From Geodermatophilus telluris (lineage in GTDB: Bacteria > Actinomycetota > Actinomycetes > Mycobacteriales > Geodermatophilaceae), in contig NZ_FMZF01000008.1 of assembly GCF_900102745.1 (NCBI RefSeq), forward strand, positions 124,001-188,000: DNA of 64,000 nucleotides, written 5' to 3'. The position numbers and the translations under genes are program-made. The notes under the pieces are model-generated. The model was not told where the DNA came from, did no database searches, and worked only from the letters and a program-made list of their open reading frames with translations. Below, in pieces: positions 43,785-51,932 of the stretch. Numbering within the stretch: position 1 is the first letter of the stretch; each line of letters starts with the position of its first letter.

Positions 43785-45572
43785 TCAGGTCGCTGCGGGT
43801 GCGTCCGGCGCCGGTGTCGACCGGCTCAGCCTGCGCCAGATCCAGCTCGACGGCACCCGCTGGCCGGTGGCCAGGTAGTCGGCCACGCCGTCGATGAACA
43901 GCGTCGCCTCCACCTCCCGGTGCACGGCGGCGCGGCCGGCGAACAGCAGCTCGTCACCCGGCTCGAGGACCAGGTCGGTCCCCGGCGCCATGGTCGCCTC
44001 GTCCCCGCGCAGCACCAGCAGCGGCACGGCGAGCAGCGTCTGGTCGCGGTCGGCTGGGTCGCGCAGCAGGTCGGCGAGGCGGAAGCCGCCACGGGACAGC
44101 CGGGGGTGCAGCGCGGGCGCGTCCTCGGGCGTGAGCCGCACCTTCCACAGCGCCTCCAGGTGCCTGCCGCAGGCGTCGAGCAGCCGGTCGACGACGCCGG
44201 CCGACCACTCGTCGCTCTGCCGGGGCAGCTCGCGCAGGAAGCGCCACAGCAGCGGCGTGCTCAGCCGGGCGTAGGCGTCGTGGGCGACCACCTCGGTGGG
44301 CACGAGCAGCGCGTCGACGTCCATCGCGGCGAACAGCGCGGCGTCGGCGGGCTGGTTCTGCCGCGCCGCGACGAACAGGCCCGGGTTGGTCCGCCGCGCC
44401 TCGGCGACCAGCGAGAGGTTGGTCGTGTCGTTGTCGGTGCCGGCGACCAGGCCGACGGCGGTGGCGAGGTCGGCGCGCCCGATGACGTCGGGGTCCGCGG
44501 CGTCCCCGACGACGGAGGGCTCCTCCGCCGGCGAGGGGTCGACGGTGGTCACCTCCAGGCCCTCGGCGCGCAGGTCGGCGGCGAAGTGCCGGCCGAACCG
44601 GCCGTAGCCGCACACCACCCAGCGGCCCGGCGCCGGCGCGGTGCCCCGCGGTGTCAGCTCGGCACCCGGGCCGCTCTCCAGCCAGGTCATCAGCTGGTAG
44701 GACGCCGGGGTCCGCAGCGCCAGCCGCAGGTGGTCGCCGAAGCGGTCGAAGGGGTTGACGATCGTCGGCGCGCCGAAGCGGGCCATCCGCTCGGCCACCG
44801 TGGCCGAGGTGGTGCGCGTGACCAGCGGGAGCTCGGGCCGCAGCAGCGCGGCGGCCATGGCCACCGCCAGGTTGGCCTCGTCGTCGCCGGTGAGGGCGAG
44901 CACCCCCTCGCAGTACGGGTGCCCGAGCCCGGCGACGCCGAGCACGTGCGGGTCGCGCGCGTCCCCCACCACGCCGGGCACGTCGGCCCGGTGACCGGCG
45001 ATCTCCAGGGTGTCGATGCGCGTCTCGGAGATGTCGACGACGGTGAACCGGCGGCCGAGGGCGTCGAGGGCCTCGCCGAGCGTCTCGCCGGCCTGCCCGT
45101 ACCCGGCGACGAGCAGGAACGGCTCGCGCAGCCGGGTGACCTTGCGCGAGACGTGCCGCAGCGTCAGCGCCTGCCGGAACGCGCGGTCCTGCACCAGCGA
45201 CAGCAGGGAGCCGATGGCGTAGGCCCAGCCGATCACCGTCAGGTAGATCGTCCCGGTCACCCACATCCGCTGCGCGTAGCTGAACGAGTACGGGATCTCA
45301 CCGAAGCCGATCGTCGTCGCCGTGTAGCTCATGACGTAGAAGGCGTCGAACAGGCTCAGCCGGGCCGGCTGCCCCTGGGCGTCCACGCCCGGGACGAGGG
45401 AGAGGCCCAGCACGCTGACGGCGAAGATCGTGATCAGCGTGATGAGCGGCGCGCGCATGCGGCGGAGGACGACGAACACCGTCGCCGAGCCCTCCGCCCG
45501 CGGGACGACCGGCGCCCGCCGGCGCCCGCGCCGTCCCCGGGTGGTGACGGGCGGCGGCGGGGCGGTCTCCAC
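43785..45572 (-). CDS. Two-TM K+ channel with tandem RCK (TrkA-N/TrkA-C) domains
   Basis: About 595 aa from GTG 45572 (an ATG at ~45459 would shorten the cytoplasmic N-terminus). Basic N-terminal tail, TM1 PLITLITIFAVSVLGLSLVPG, pore helix and filter YVMSYTATTIGFGEIP (TIGFGE in place of TVGYGD), TM2 MWVTGTIYLTVIGWAYAIGS. Then two Rossmann RCK domains, FLLVAGYGQAGETLGEALD and RWVVCGYGRFGRHFAADL, each with acidic strand ends, and a TrkA-C-like part (LLVLRGDEATMAPGTDLVLE). Two RCK units in one chain is unusual compared with single-RCK MthK-type channels. The DUF6394 gene lies 17 bp upstream on the same strand. Confidence 0.9.
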   Translation of the reverse strand: METAPPPPVTTRGRRGRRRAPVVPRAEGSATVFVVLRRMRAPLITLITIFAVSVLGLSLVPGVDAQGQPARLSLFDAFYVMSYTATTIGFGEIPYSFSYAQRMWVTGTIYLTVIGWAYAIGSLLSLVQDRAFRQALTLRHVSRKVTRLREPFLLVAGYGQAGETLGEALDALGRRFTVVDISETRIDTLEIAGHRADVPGVVGDARDPHVLGVAGLGHPYCEGVLALTGDDEANLAVAMAAALLRPELPLVTRTTSATVAERMARFGAPTIVNPFDRFGDHLRLALRTPASYQLMTWLESGPGAELTPRGTAPAPGRWVVCGYGRFGRHFAADLRAEGLEVTTVDPSPAEEPSVVGDAADPDVIGRADLATAVGLVAGTDNDTTNLSLVAEARRTNPGLFVAARQNQPADAALFAAMDVDALLVPTEVVAHDAYARLSTPLLWRFLRELPRQSDEWSAGVVDRLLDACGRHLEALWKVRLTPEDAPALHPRLSRGGFRLADLLRDPADRDQTLLAVPLLVLRGDEATMAPGTDLVLEPGDELLFAGRAAVHREVEATLFIDGVADYLATGQRVPSSWIWRRLSRSTPAPDAPAAT

Positions 45573-45589
45573 GGGGTCGCGGGCGCGGG

Positions 45590-45976
45590 TCAGTGCCGCT
45601 GGAAGGAGACGGTCTCGACGACGAGCAGCACCACCGAGACGACGTTGGCCAGCAGCGCGCCGCCCGACAGCGACACCATGCTCGCCGTCGCGACGTCGGT
45701 GAGGCCCTCGGAGGAGATGTGCACCGCCCACGCCCAGGTGAGCGTGGCGGCCACCAGCTGCAGGTCGGCGACCAGGCTGGTGGCCAGGTGCACGGCGCCG
45801 ATCTGCGTGCGGTCGCCGAACTTGAGCACCGTGGCGATCAGGCTGACCACCAGCGCGGCGAACAGCTCGTAGACGTTGTGCAGCGCGGGGTCGGAGATGT
45901 CGCCGAGGAAGAAGCCGAAGTTCAGCGTGGCGGCGAGCAGCACGAAGAACCCGAAGACCACCTTCTCGAGGTTCAT
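45590..45976 (-). CDS. DUF6394 family four-helix membrane protein
   Basis: 128 aa from ATG 45976. MNLEKVVFGFFVLLAATLNF matches the start of DUF6394 proteins. Hydrophobic segments: 5-25, 34-55, about 65-87 (VADLQLVAATLTWAWAV) and 98-122. An acidic GDISDPALHNVYELF loop joins TM1 and TM2. No enzymatic motif. It ends 17 bp before the K+ channel start, so the two are very likely co-transcribed; an accessory subunit or chaperone role is inference. Confidence 0.82.
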   Translation of the reverse strand: MNLEKVVFGFFVLLAATLNFGFFLGDISDPALHNVYELFAALVVSLIATVLKFGDRTQIGAVHLATSLVADLQLVAATLTWAWAVHISSEGLTDVATASMVSLSGGALLANVVSVVLLVVETVSFQRH

Positions 45977-46072
45977 CTGGCTCCCGCGGCTGGCCGGTCG
46001 GCGACCGGGCGACCATAGCGCCGCGCGAGCACCGGCGCCGGGGGGCGCGCGGCTCCCCCGGCGACGGGCGGC

Positions 46073-47911
46073 TCAGCGGGTGTGGTGCACCTCCTGCAGG
46101 CCGTAGACCGGCGTCGGGAGGCCGGCCTGGCGGGCCTTGAGCTGCAGCGCCAGGTAGAGCGAGTAGTGCCGCGACTGGTGCAGGTTGCCGCCGTGGAACC
46201 ACAGCGCCTCCTGCTGGGTGGGCTTCCACATGTTGCGCTGCTCGCCCTCCCACGGGCCGGGGTCCTTGGTGGTGTCCGACCCCAGGCCCCAGACCTTGCC
46301 CACCCGGTCGGCGACCTCCGGGCTGATCAGGTCGGCCGCCCAGCCGTTCATCGACCCGTACCCGGTGGCGTAGACGACGAGGTCGGCCGGCAGCTCGGTC
46401 CCGTCCTCGAGGACGACGGCGTCCTCGGTGAGGTGGTCGACCTGGCCGTGTGCCAGCTGCACGTCACCGTTGGCCACCAGGTCGGCGGCGCCCACGTCGA
46501 TGTAGTAGCCCGAGCCGCGGCGCAGGTACTTCATGAACAGGCCCGACCCGTCGTCGCCCCAGTCCAGCCGGAAGCCGGCGTCCTCCATGCGGCGGTAGAA
46601 GTCGGCGTCGCGCTCCCGCATCTGCTCGTACAGCGGGATCTGGAACTCGTGCATGACCCGGTACGGGATGGAGGCGAAGACCAGGTCGGCCTTCTCGGTG
46701 GTCATGCCGCTGGCGACCGCCTCCTCGCTGTAGAGGGCGCCGAGGCCGATCTCCATGAGGCTGTCGCTCTTGACGATGTGCGTCGAGGTGCGCTGCACCA
46801 TCGTCACGTCGGCGCCGTGCTCCCAGAGCGCCCCGCAGATGTCGAAGGCGGAGTTGTTGCTGCCGATGACGACGACCTTCTTGCCGGCGTACTCGTCGGG
46901 GCCGGGGTGGGCCGAGGAGTGGTGCTGCTCGCCGCGGAACACGTCCTGGCCGGGCAGCACGGGCACGTTCGGCTTGCCGCTCATCCCGGTGGCCAGCACC
47001 AGCTGCTTGGGGCGCAGGGTGAGCTCCTCGCGCTCGTGACCAGGGCCGTCGCGGACCACCACGACGGTCCACTCGCCGGCGGCGTCGTCGTAGTGGGCGC
47101 TGCGCACCTCGGTGCCGCCCCAGTACGGGATCTCCATGACCTTCACGTACGACTCGAGCCAGTCGCCGATCTTGTCCTTGGGGGCGAACACCGGCCAGTT
47201 GTCGGGGAAGGGCAGGTAGGGCAGGTGGTCGTACCAGACCGGGTCGTGCAGGCACAGCGACTTGTAGCGGCTGCGCCACTGGTCGCCGGGGCGGGCGTGC
47301 CGGTCGACGACGAGCGCCGGGACGTCGAGCTGCCGCAGCCGCGCGCCGAGCGCGATGCCGCCCTGCCCGCCGCCGACGACGAGCACGTACGGCTGGGTGG
47401 TGCGGCCGAGCTCGACCGCCTCGCGGGCCCGCCGCTCGGCCCAGGTCTGCCGGTCCCGGTTGACGCCGTGCTCGGCGCCCTTGGGCCGCGCCGGGCCGCG
47501 GGGCTCCTCGTGGCCTCGGAGCTCGTACAGCGTGGTGAGGAACGTCCAGGCCCGGAGCTCGCCGTCCTCCTCGACCAGCCGCGCCAGGCCCCGCCCGCGG
47601 CCGACCGCCGTCTCGAAGGTGAACCAGGCGGTGGTGACGCCGTCGGCCTCCTCGGGCTCGTCGGGAACGGCGAAGCCCGAGGGGTCGGTGCGGTCGAGGG
47701 TGGCGGTGAGCAGGTCGGTGACGCCGGCCCGGTCCTCGACGGTGGTGATGTTCCAGCTGAACGCGACCAGGTCGCGCCAGAAGCTGGTGCGCGCGAACAG
47801 GCCGGCGGCGCGCTCGACGTCGCGGGCGCGCAGCGCGTCCTCGAGGGCGGTGAACCAGTCGCGCGCCCTCCGGGCCGCGGTCGTGGGAGGTGCGTCGAGG
47901 GTCTGCGTCAT
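46073..47911 (-). CDS. NTF2-like/flavin monooxygenase fusion protein
   Basis: 612 aa from ATG 47911. Residues ~15-150 are an NTF2/SnoaL-like domain (DWFTALEDALRARDVERAAG, LFARTSFWRDLVAFSWN). The rest is a flavin-containing monooxygenase: VLVVGGGQGGIALGARLRQ (FAD), VVVIGSNNSAFDICGALWE (NADPH), and DLVVYATGYGSMNG. The Baeyer-Villiger/FMO fingerprint position reads FRGEQHHSSAH: FxGxxxHxxx is kept but the final Trp/Asp is His, closer to FMO/YUC-like proteins. Probable N- or S-oxygenase or atypical Baeyer-Villiger enzyme. Divergent from a GAF regulator with a ~100-bp shared region holding a palindrome. Confidence 0.9.
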   Translation of the reverse strand: MTQTLDAPPTTAARRARDWFTALEDALRARDVERAAGLFARTSFWRDLVAFSWNITTVEDRAGVTDLLTATLDRTDPSGFAVPDEPEEADGVTTAWFTFETAVGRGRGLARLVEEDGELRAWTFLTTLYELRGHEEPRGPARPKGAEHGVNRDRQTWAERRAREAVELGRTTQPYVLVVGGGQGGIALGARLRQLDVPALVVDRHARPGDQWRSRYKSLCLHDPVWYDHLPYLPFPDNWPVFAPKDKIGDWLESYVKVMEIPYWGGTEVRSAHYDDAAGEWTVVVVRDGPGHEREELTLRPKQLVLATGMSGKPNVPVLPGQDVFRGEQHHSSAHPGPDEYAGKKVVVIGSNNSAFDICGALWEHGADVTMVQRTSTHIVKSDSLMEIGLGALYSEEAVASGMTTEKADLVFASIPYRVMHEFQIPLYEQMRERDADFYRRMEDAGFRLDWGDDGSGLFMKYLRRGSGYYIDVGAADLVANGDVQLAHGQVDHLTEDAVVLEDGTELPADLVVYATGYGSMNGWAADLISPEVADRVGKVWGLGSDTTKDPGPWEGEQRNMWKPTQQEALWFHGGNLHQSRHYSLYLALQLKARQAGLPTPVYGLQEVHHTR

Positions 47912-47949
47912 GGGGAGGGCCTCCTCGCCGTCGCTCTGACGTGGTGTGA

Positions 47950-47960
47950 TGTGCAGCACA
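47950..47960. promoter_or_regulatory. Palindrome in the FMO/GAF-regulator divergent region
   Basis: TGTGCAGCACA is an 11-bp perfect palindrome, followed within 50 bp by TTGCAGCGGATTGCAC and another TGCAGG. Repeated TGCA-centred half sites in a ~100-bp divergent region suggest an operator for the adjacent GAF regulator. Weak evidence on its own. Confidence 0.35.
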
Positions 47961-48014
47961 GCGCCTCCGGGACGTCGGCGGGAGGGTTGCAGCGGATTGC
48001 ACGCGGAGGTGCAG

Positions 48015-49229
48015 GTGCCCGGCTGGTCGGCGGTCTCGCCCGGGACGGACCTCTCCACCCACGCCCGCGTGCTCACCCGGGTGCACGACGCGGTCATCGG
48101 TGGCGGCCGGCCGCCGGTGGCCCCGCGCCGGGTGGTGCAGCGGTCGTGGACGCGGGTGCTCGGCATGGGCCTCGACCCCGGCCGGCGGGGCAGCCGCGAC
48201 CCGCTGCCGCTGGACGCCGTCGAGGCCCGGCGGCGCCGCTCGGCGCTGTCGCTGGTGATCGGCGAGCTGCGCCAGGTGCTGGGCAGCGTCGCCGACGCCT
48301 CGCACTTCCTCGTCGTGGTCACCGACGCCGAGGGCGTGGTGCTCTGGCGGGAGGGTGCGGCGGCCACCCGGCTGCGCGCCGACCGGCTCGGCTTCGCCGA
48401 GGGCGCCACCTGGACCGAGGCGGCCGTGGGCACCAACGCCATCGGCACGGCGCTGGCCGAGGCGGCGCCGGTGCAGCTGTTCTCCGCCGAGCACTTCGAG
48501 CAGGCGCAGCACCCCTGGTACTGCAGCGCCGCGCCGATCCACTCGCCGGTCACCGGGGAGCTGCTCGGCGTCGTCGACGTGAGCGGGCCGGCGCTGACCC
48601 TGCACCCGGCCATCGGCGCGCTGGTGGAGACCTCGGTGCGGCTGGCCGAGTCGCGGCTGCTGTGGCACCACGAGCAGCGGCTGGAGCGGCTGCGGCGCAG
48701 CGCGGGCCCGGTGCTCGCCGGCGTGCAGGGGCCGCTGCTGGTGGTCGACGACGACGGCTGGGTGGCGCACAGCTCCGGCGTCGCCGTCCGGTCGCGGGTC
48801 GCCGCACCCCGGGCGGGCCGGGTGGTCGCGGTGGCCGGGCTCGGGCTGTGCGCGCCCGAGCGGCTCGGCGAGGGCTGGCTGGTGCGCCCCCGCGGCGCCC
48901 GCGAGCCGGTGGCGGCCGAGGTCGACCTGTCCGGCTCCCCGGTGCTGCGGGTGCGCTCCGGCGGAGGGCCGTGGGCGGCCGGGCTGACCCGCCGGCAGGC
49001 GCAGGTGCTCGTGCTCGTCGCCGAGGCCGGCCGGGCGGGGCTGACCGCGGGGGCGCTCAGCCGGGGCCTGTTCGGCGACGACCAGCACGTGGTCTCCGCG
49101 CGCGCGGAGGTGTCGCGGCTGCGCCGGGTGGTCGGCGACCTGGTGGCGACGGCGCCCTACCGGCTGGCCGACGGCGTGACGCTGACGGTGCGCACCGGTC
49201 CCGACGACGGGGAGCCCGGCGCCGGCTGA
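48015..49229 (+). CDS. GAF-domain transcriptional regulator (AcoR-like, no AAA domain)
   Basis: About 404 aa from GTG 48015, with GGAGG at 48005-48009. GTG 47946 would leave only 34 bp to the divergent gene and is rejected. A helical N-terminus (VVQRSWTRVLGMGLDPGR) leads to a GAF domain with GFAEGATWTEAAVGTNAIGT and HPWYCSAAPIHSPVTGELLG, exactly as in AcoR-family activators. The sigma-54 AAA module is absent; the C-terminus has a winged-helix-like part (LTRRQAQVLVLVAEAGRAGL). Actinobacterial proteins of this design usually sit beside the oxidoreductase they regulate, here the FMO fusion (inference). Confidence 0.85.
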   Translation: MPGWSAVSPGTDLSTHARVLTRVHDAVIGGGRPPVAPRRVVQRSWTRVLGMGLDPGRRGSRDPLPLDAVEARRRRSALSLVIGELRQVLGSVADASHFLVVVTDAEGVVLWREGAAATRLRADRLGFAEGATWTEAAVGTNAIGTALAEAAPVQLFSAEHFEQAQHPWYCSAAPIHSPVTGELLGVVDVSGPALTLHPAIGALVETSVRLAESRLLWHHEQRLERLRRSAGPVLAGVQGPLLVVDDDGWVAHSSGVAVRSRVAAPRAGRVVAVAGLGLCAPERLGEGWLVRPRGAREPVAAEVDLSGSPVLRVRSGGGPWAAGLTRRQAQVLVLVAEAGRAGLTAGALSRGLFGDDQHVVSARAEVSRLRRVVGDLVATAPYRLADGVTLTVRTGPDDGEPGAG

Positions 49230-49308
49230 CCCCGGGCCGGTCACCCGTCCGGGTGGACCCGCCCCCGGGTCCCTGGTGCGGCGGGCCGCCCGTGCCGAAG
49301 ACCCCTCC

Positions 49309-50892
49309 GTGACCAGTCTCGCCGCCCGGCCGGAGGTGGGTCCGGCGACGGAGGCCCTCGCCCGGCTGGTGGCCGCCGTCGACGAGCTCGAGACGCTGAG
49401 CCGCTTCGACTCCGCGGAGGCCACCGCCCGCGCGGAGGCGGCGGTCGCGGACGCCGCGGCGCTCGGGCGCGCCGACCTCGAGCAGCGCGCCCGGCTGGTG
49501 CGTGCCGACCTGCTGCGCCGCCGCGGCGCGGTCGCCGAGGCCGGCCGGATCGCCCAGGACGTGCACCGCTGGGCCACCGAGGCGCACGCCCGGCACCTGC
49601 TGGCGCGCGCCTCCTTCGTGCTGACCGCGGTCTTCCAGGAGCTCGGCGACCTCTCCGGCGCGCTCGAGCACGCCGTGTCCGCCGTCGACCTGCTCGACGA
49701 CGACGCCGCGCCGGCGCTGCGCGTCGACCACCTCGTGCGGCTGGCCGACGTCCTGGGCCTGTCCCGCGACGCCGCGGCCCCCGAGCGCTACGCCGCGGTG
49801 CTGCTGCTGGCCGAGGAGCTCGGCGACGTCGACCGCCAGGTGCGCATCCTCAACAACCGCTCCTACACCGACCAGCTCGCCGGCCGGTTCGAGGACGCGC
49901 TGGCGGCCAGCACCCGGATGCAGGCCCTGGCCGCCGAGCACGGCAGGCCGCTGGACGTGGGCGGGCTCGACACCGTGGCCCGCGCGCTCATGGGCCTGGG
50001 CCGGTTCGACGAGGCCGAGACGGCGCTGCTCCCCGGCCTGGCGCCCGAGGTGCTCGGCGCCTCCGCCGACGGCGACGCCGGCGCCGACTTCCTGCTCACC
50101 CTCGCCGAGGTGCAGCGCCGCCGCGGCGCGGTCGACGCCGCGCAGCGCACCCTGGTCGAGTGCGTGCGCCGCTGCCGCCGGCACGGGCTGACCGCGATCC
50201 GGGTGCGCGCCCGGGCCGAGCAGGCCGAGCTGCACGCCGCGGCCGGCGACTTCCGCGCCGCCTTCGAGGAGCACAAGCGCCACGTCGCCGAGCTCACCGA
50301 GTTGCAGTCGGCGCAGCGCGACGCCCGCGCCCGCACCCTGCAGGCGATGTACGAGACGACGGAGGCGCGCCGGCAGAGCCGCCGCTGGCGCGAGCTGTCA
50401 CTGCGCGACCCGCTGACCGGCCTCTACAACCGCCGCTACGTCGACGAGGAGCTGCCCCGCCTGCTCGAGGCGCCCGGCGCGGAGCTGGTGTGGGTGGCAC
50501 TGCTCGACCTCGACCACTTCAAGACCGTCAACGACACCTGCTCGCACGCGGTGGGCGACGAGGTGCTGCGCGCCGTCGCCGGGCTGCTGCAGGAGACCGG
50601 CGCGCCCGGTCCCGGCTCCTTCGCCGCCCGGCTCGGCGGCGAGGAGTTCGTGCTGGTGCTGCCCGGCCCGGACGCCGGCGCGCTGGCCCGCCACCTGGAG
50701 CTGGTCCGCGCCGCGGTCGCCGCCCACCCGTGGGCGGGCCTGACCGGCGGGCTGCCGGTCACGGTCAGCGTGGGCGCCGCGAGCACCGCCGAGGTCGCCG
50801 ACCGCACCGCCGCCCAGCTCCTCGGCCGTGCCGACGCCCGCCTCTACCGGGCCAAGCGCGAGGGCCGCGACCGCGTCGTCGTCACCGACTGA
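49309..50892 (+). CDS. TPR-GGDEF diguanylate cyclase
   Basis: 527 aa from GTG 49309. The first ~360 residues are Ala/Leu-rich TPR-like helices (AEAGRIAQDVHRWATEAHAR, RFEDALAASTRMQALAAEHG) ending in a coiled linker. Then the GGDEF domain: DPLTGLYNRRYVDEELPRLL, LLDLDHFKTVND, and the active-site RLGGEEFVLVL with all residues for GTP cyclisation. No EAL domain. Cytosolic, making c-di-GMP; TPRs probably take protein signals. A DUF222/HNH relic begins 31 bp after the stop. Confidence 0.92.
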   Translation: MTSLAARPEVGPATEALARLVAAVDELETLSRFDSAEATARAEAAVADAAALGRADLEQRARLVRADLLRRRGAVAEAGRIAQDVHRWATEAHARHLLARASFVLTAVFQELGDLSGALEHAVSAVDLLDDDAAPALRVDHLVRLADVLGLSRDAAAPERYAAVLLLAEELGDVDRQVRILNNRSYTDQLAGRFEDALAASTRMQALAAEHGRPLDVGGLDTVARALMGLGRFDEAETALLPGLAPEVLGASADGDAGADFLLTLAEVQRRRGAVDAAQRTLVECVRRCRRHGLTAIRVRARAEQAELHAAAGDFRAAFEEHKRHVAELTELQSAQRDARARTLQAMYETTEARRQSRRWRELSLRDPLTGLYNRRYVDEELPRLLEAPGAELVWVALLDLDHFKTVNDTCSHAVGDEVLRAVAGLLQETGAPGPGSFAARLGGEEFVLVLPGPDAGALARHLELVRAAVAAHPWAGLTGGLPVTVSVGAASTAEVADRTAAQLLGRADARLYRAKREGRDRVVVTD

Positions 50893-50922
50893 CCGCCGTC
50901 CGCCCTGCTCAGTGGCCGGTTC

Positions 50923-51267
50923 CTGTCGTACCCCGGCCGTGGGTCCGGGGTCTGTCGGAGGGCTGGGGCGTGGGGCCGGCGGTGCAGCCACCGGGTGCCC
51001 TCGACGCCTGCCGGCGACCGCTCGGCGAGCAGCCCGAGCGGCTGCCCGACGAGCTCGGCATCGACGGGTGGTGCAGCCGTCCCGGACCGCGGACCTGGCA
51101 CGGGTGCAGCAGCTGGAGGGTGCGCTCGCCGCCCACGCGACGGCGCGGCTGCCTCCGCCACGGACGACGACGGCGTCCTCACCGTCACCACCCCCACCGG
51201 CACCACCCGGGTCACCGACCACCTCCCGCCACCGGAGTCGGCGGAGCACGGCCCACCGCCGTTCTGA
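50923..51267 (+). pseudogene. DUF222/HNH relic, copy 3 (promoter, N-terminal scrap and C-terminal tail)
   Basis: CTGTCGTAC at 50923-50931 with the same 8-bp spacer as copies 1 and 2 leads to a decayed -10 (TGGGTC, 50940-50945). Around 51082-51140 the sequence ADLARVQQLEG matches the N-terminal helix AELTRVQARK of the intact gene. In a different frame, 51160-51267 encodes DGVLTVTTPTGTTRVT and the terminal PPPF, matching the end of the intact protein. The DUF222 core and HNH domain, over 1 kb, are missing. Nothing functional remains. It lies between the GGDEF gene and the AhpD-like gene. Confidence 0.75.
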
Positions 51268-51312
51268 CCGACGCCGGGGCACCGCGCGCCGGCACACGGC
51301 AGGCTGGGCGGC

Positions 51313-51897
51313 GTGAGCACCGACACCCCGATCAGCCGGTTCCCCGTCGCCGACCCCGCCGGCCTGCCCGCCGACCTCGCCGAGCGCTACGCCGATGTCC
51401 AGGAGCGCTCCGGCTTCCTGCCCAACGTCTTCGCCGCGCTGGCCTGGCGTCCCGACGAGGCGCGCGCGTTCTTCGCCATGCACGACGCGCTGATGGACAA
51501 GGACACCCCCGGCCTGTCCACCGGCGAGCGCGAGCTGATCGTGGTCGCCACCAGCGCGGCCAACGGCTGCGCGTACTGCGTGGTCGCGCACGGCGCCATC
51601 GCCCGCATCCGGATGCGCGACCCCAACCTGGCCGACCTGGTCGCCGTCGACTGGCGCAAGGCCCCGCTCGACGACCGGCAGCGCACGGTCCTCGACGTCG
51701 CCGTCCGGCTGGCCACCGACCCCGCCGCGGTGACCCCGGAGGACCTCGACCGGCTGCGCGCGCACGGCCTCACCGAGGACGACGTGTGGGACGTCGGTGC
51801 GATCACCGCCTTCTTCGCGCTGTCCAACCGGCTGGCGCACTTCGCGGCGATCCCGCCCAACCCGGAGTTCCACCTGCTCGGCCGCCTGCCGCGCTGA
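51313..51897 (+). CDS. Peroxidase-related AhpD/carboxymuconolactone decarboxylase-like enzyme
   Basis: 194 aa from GTG 51313, CAGGCT 7 bases upstream. The AhpD-fold core has GERELIVVATSAANGCAYC, with Cys86-x2-Cys89 and His93 (CVVAHG) forming the redox site. The N-terminus (SRFPVADPAGLPADLAERY) and the FLPNVFAALAWRPDEARAFF segment match the uncharacterised peroxidase-related enzyme group. Likely a thiol-dependent hydroperoxide reductase in the cytosol. Single gene. Confidence 0.9.
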   Translation: MSTDTPISRFPVADPAGLPADLAERYADVQERSGFLPNVFAALAWRPDEARAFFAMHDALMDKDTPGLSTGERELIVVATSAANGCAYCVVAHGAIARIRMRDPNLADLVAVDWRKAPLDDRQRTVLDVAVRLATDPAAVTPEDLDRLRAHGLTEDDVWDVGAITAFFALSNRLAHFAAIPPNPEFHLLGRLPR

Positions 51898-51932
51898 GCG
51901 GCCCCGTCCCCGCCCCCGACTACCGTTGGCGC

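Noticed and set aside
47946-48014. Longer GAF regulator starting at GTG 47946
   Set aside because: It would leave only 34 bp to the divergent FMO gene and cover the palindrome; GTG 48015 has a Shine-Dalgarno at proper distance.
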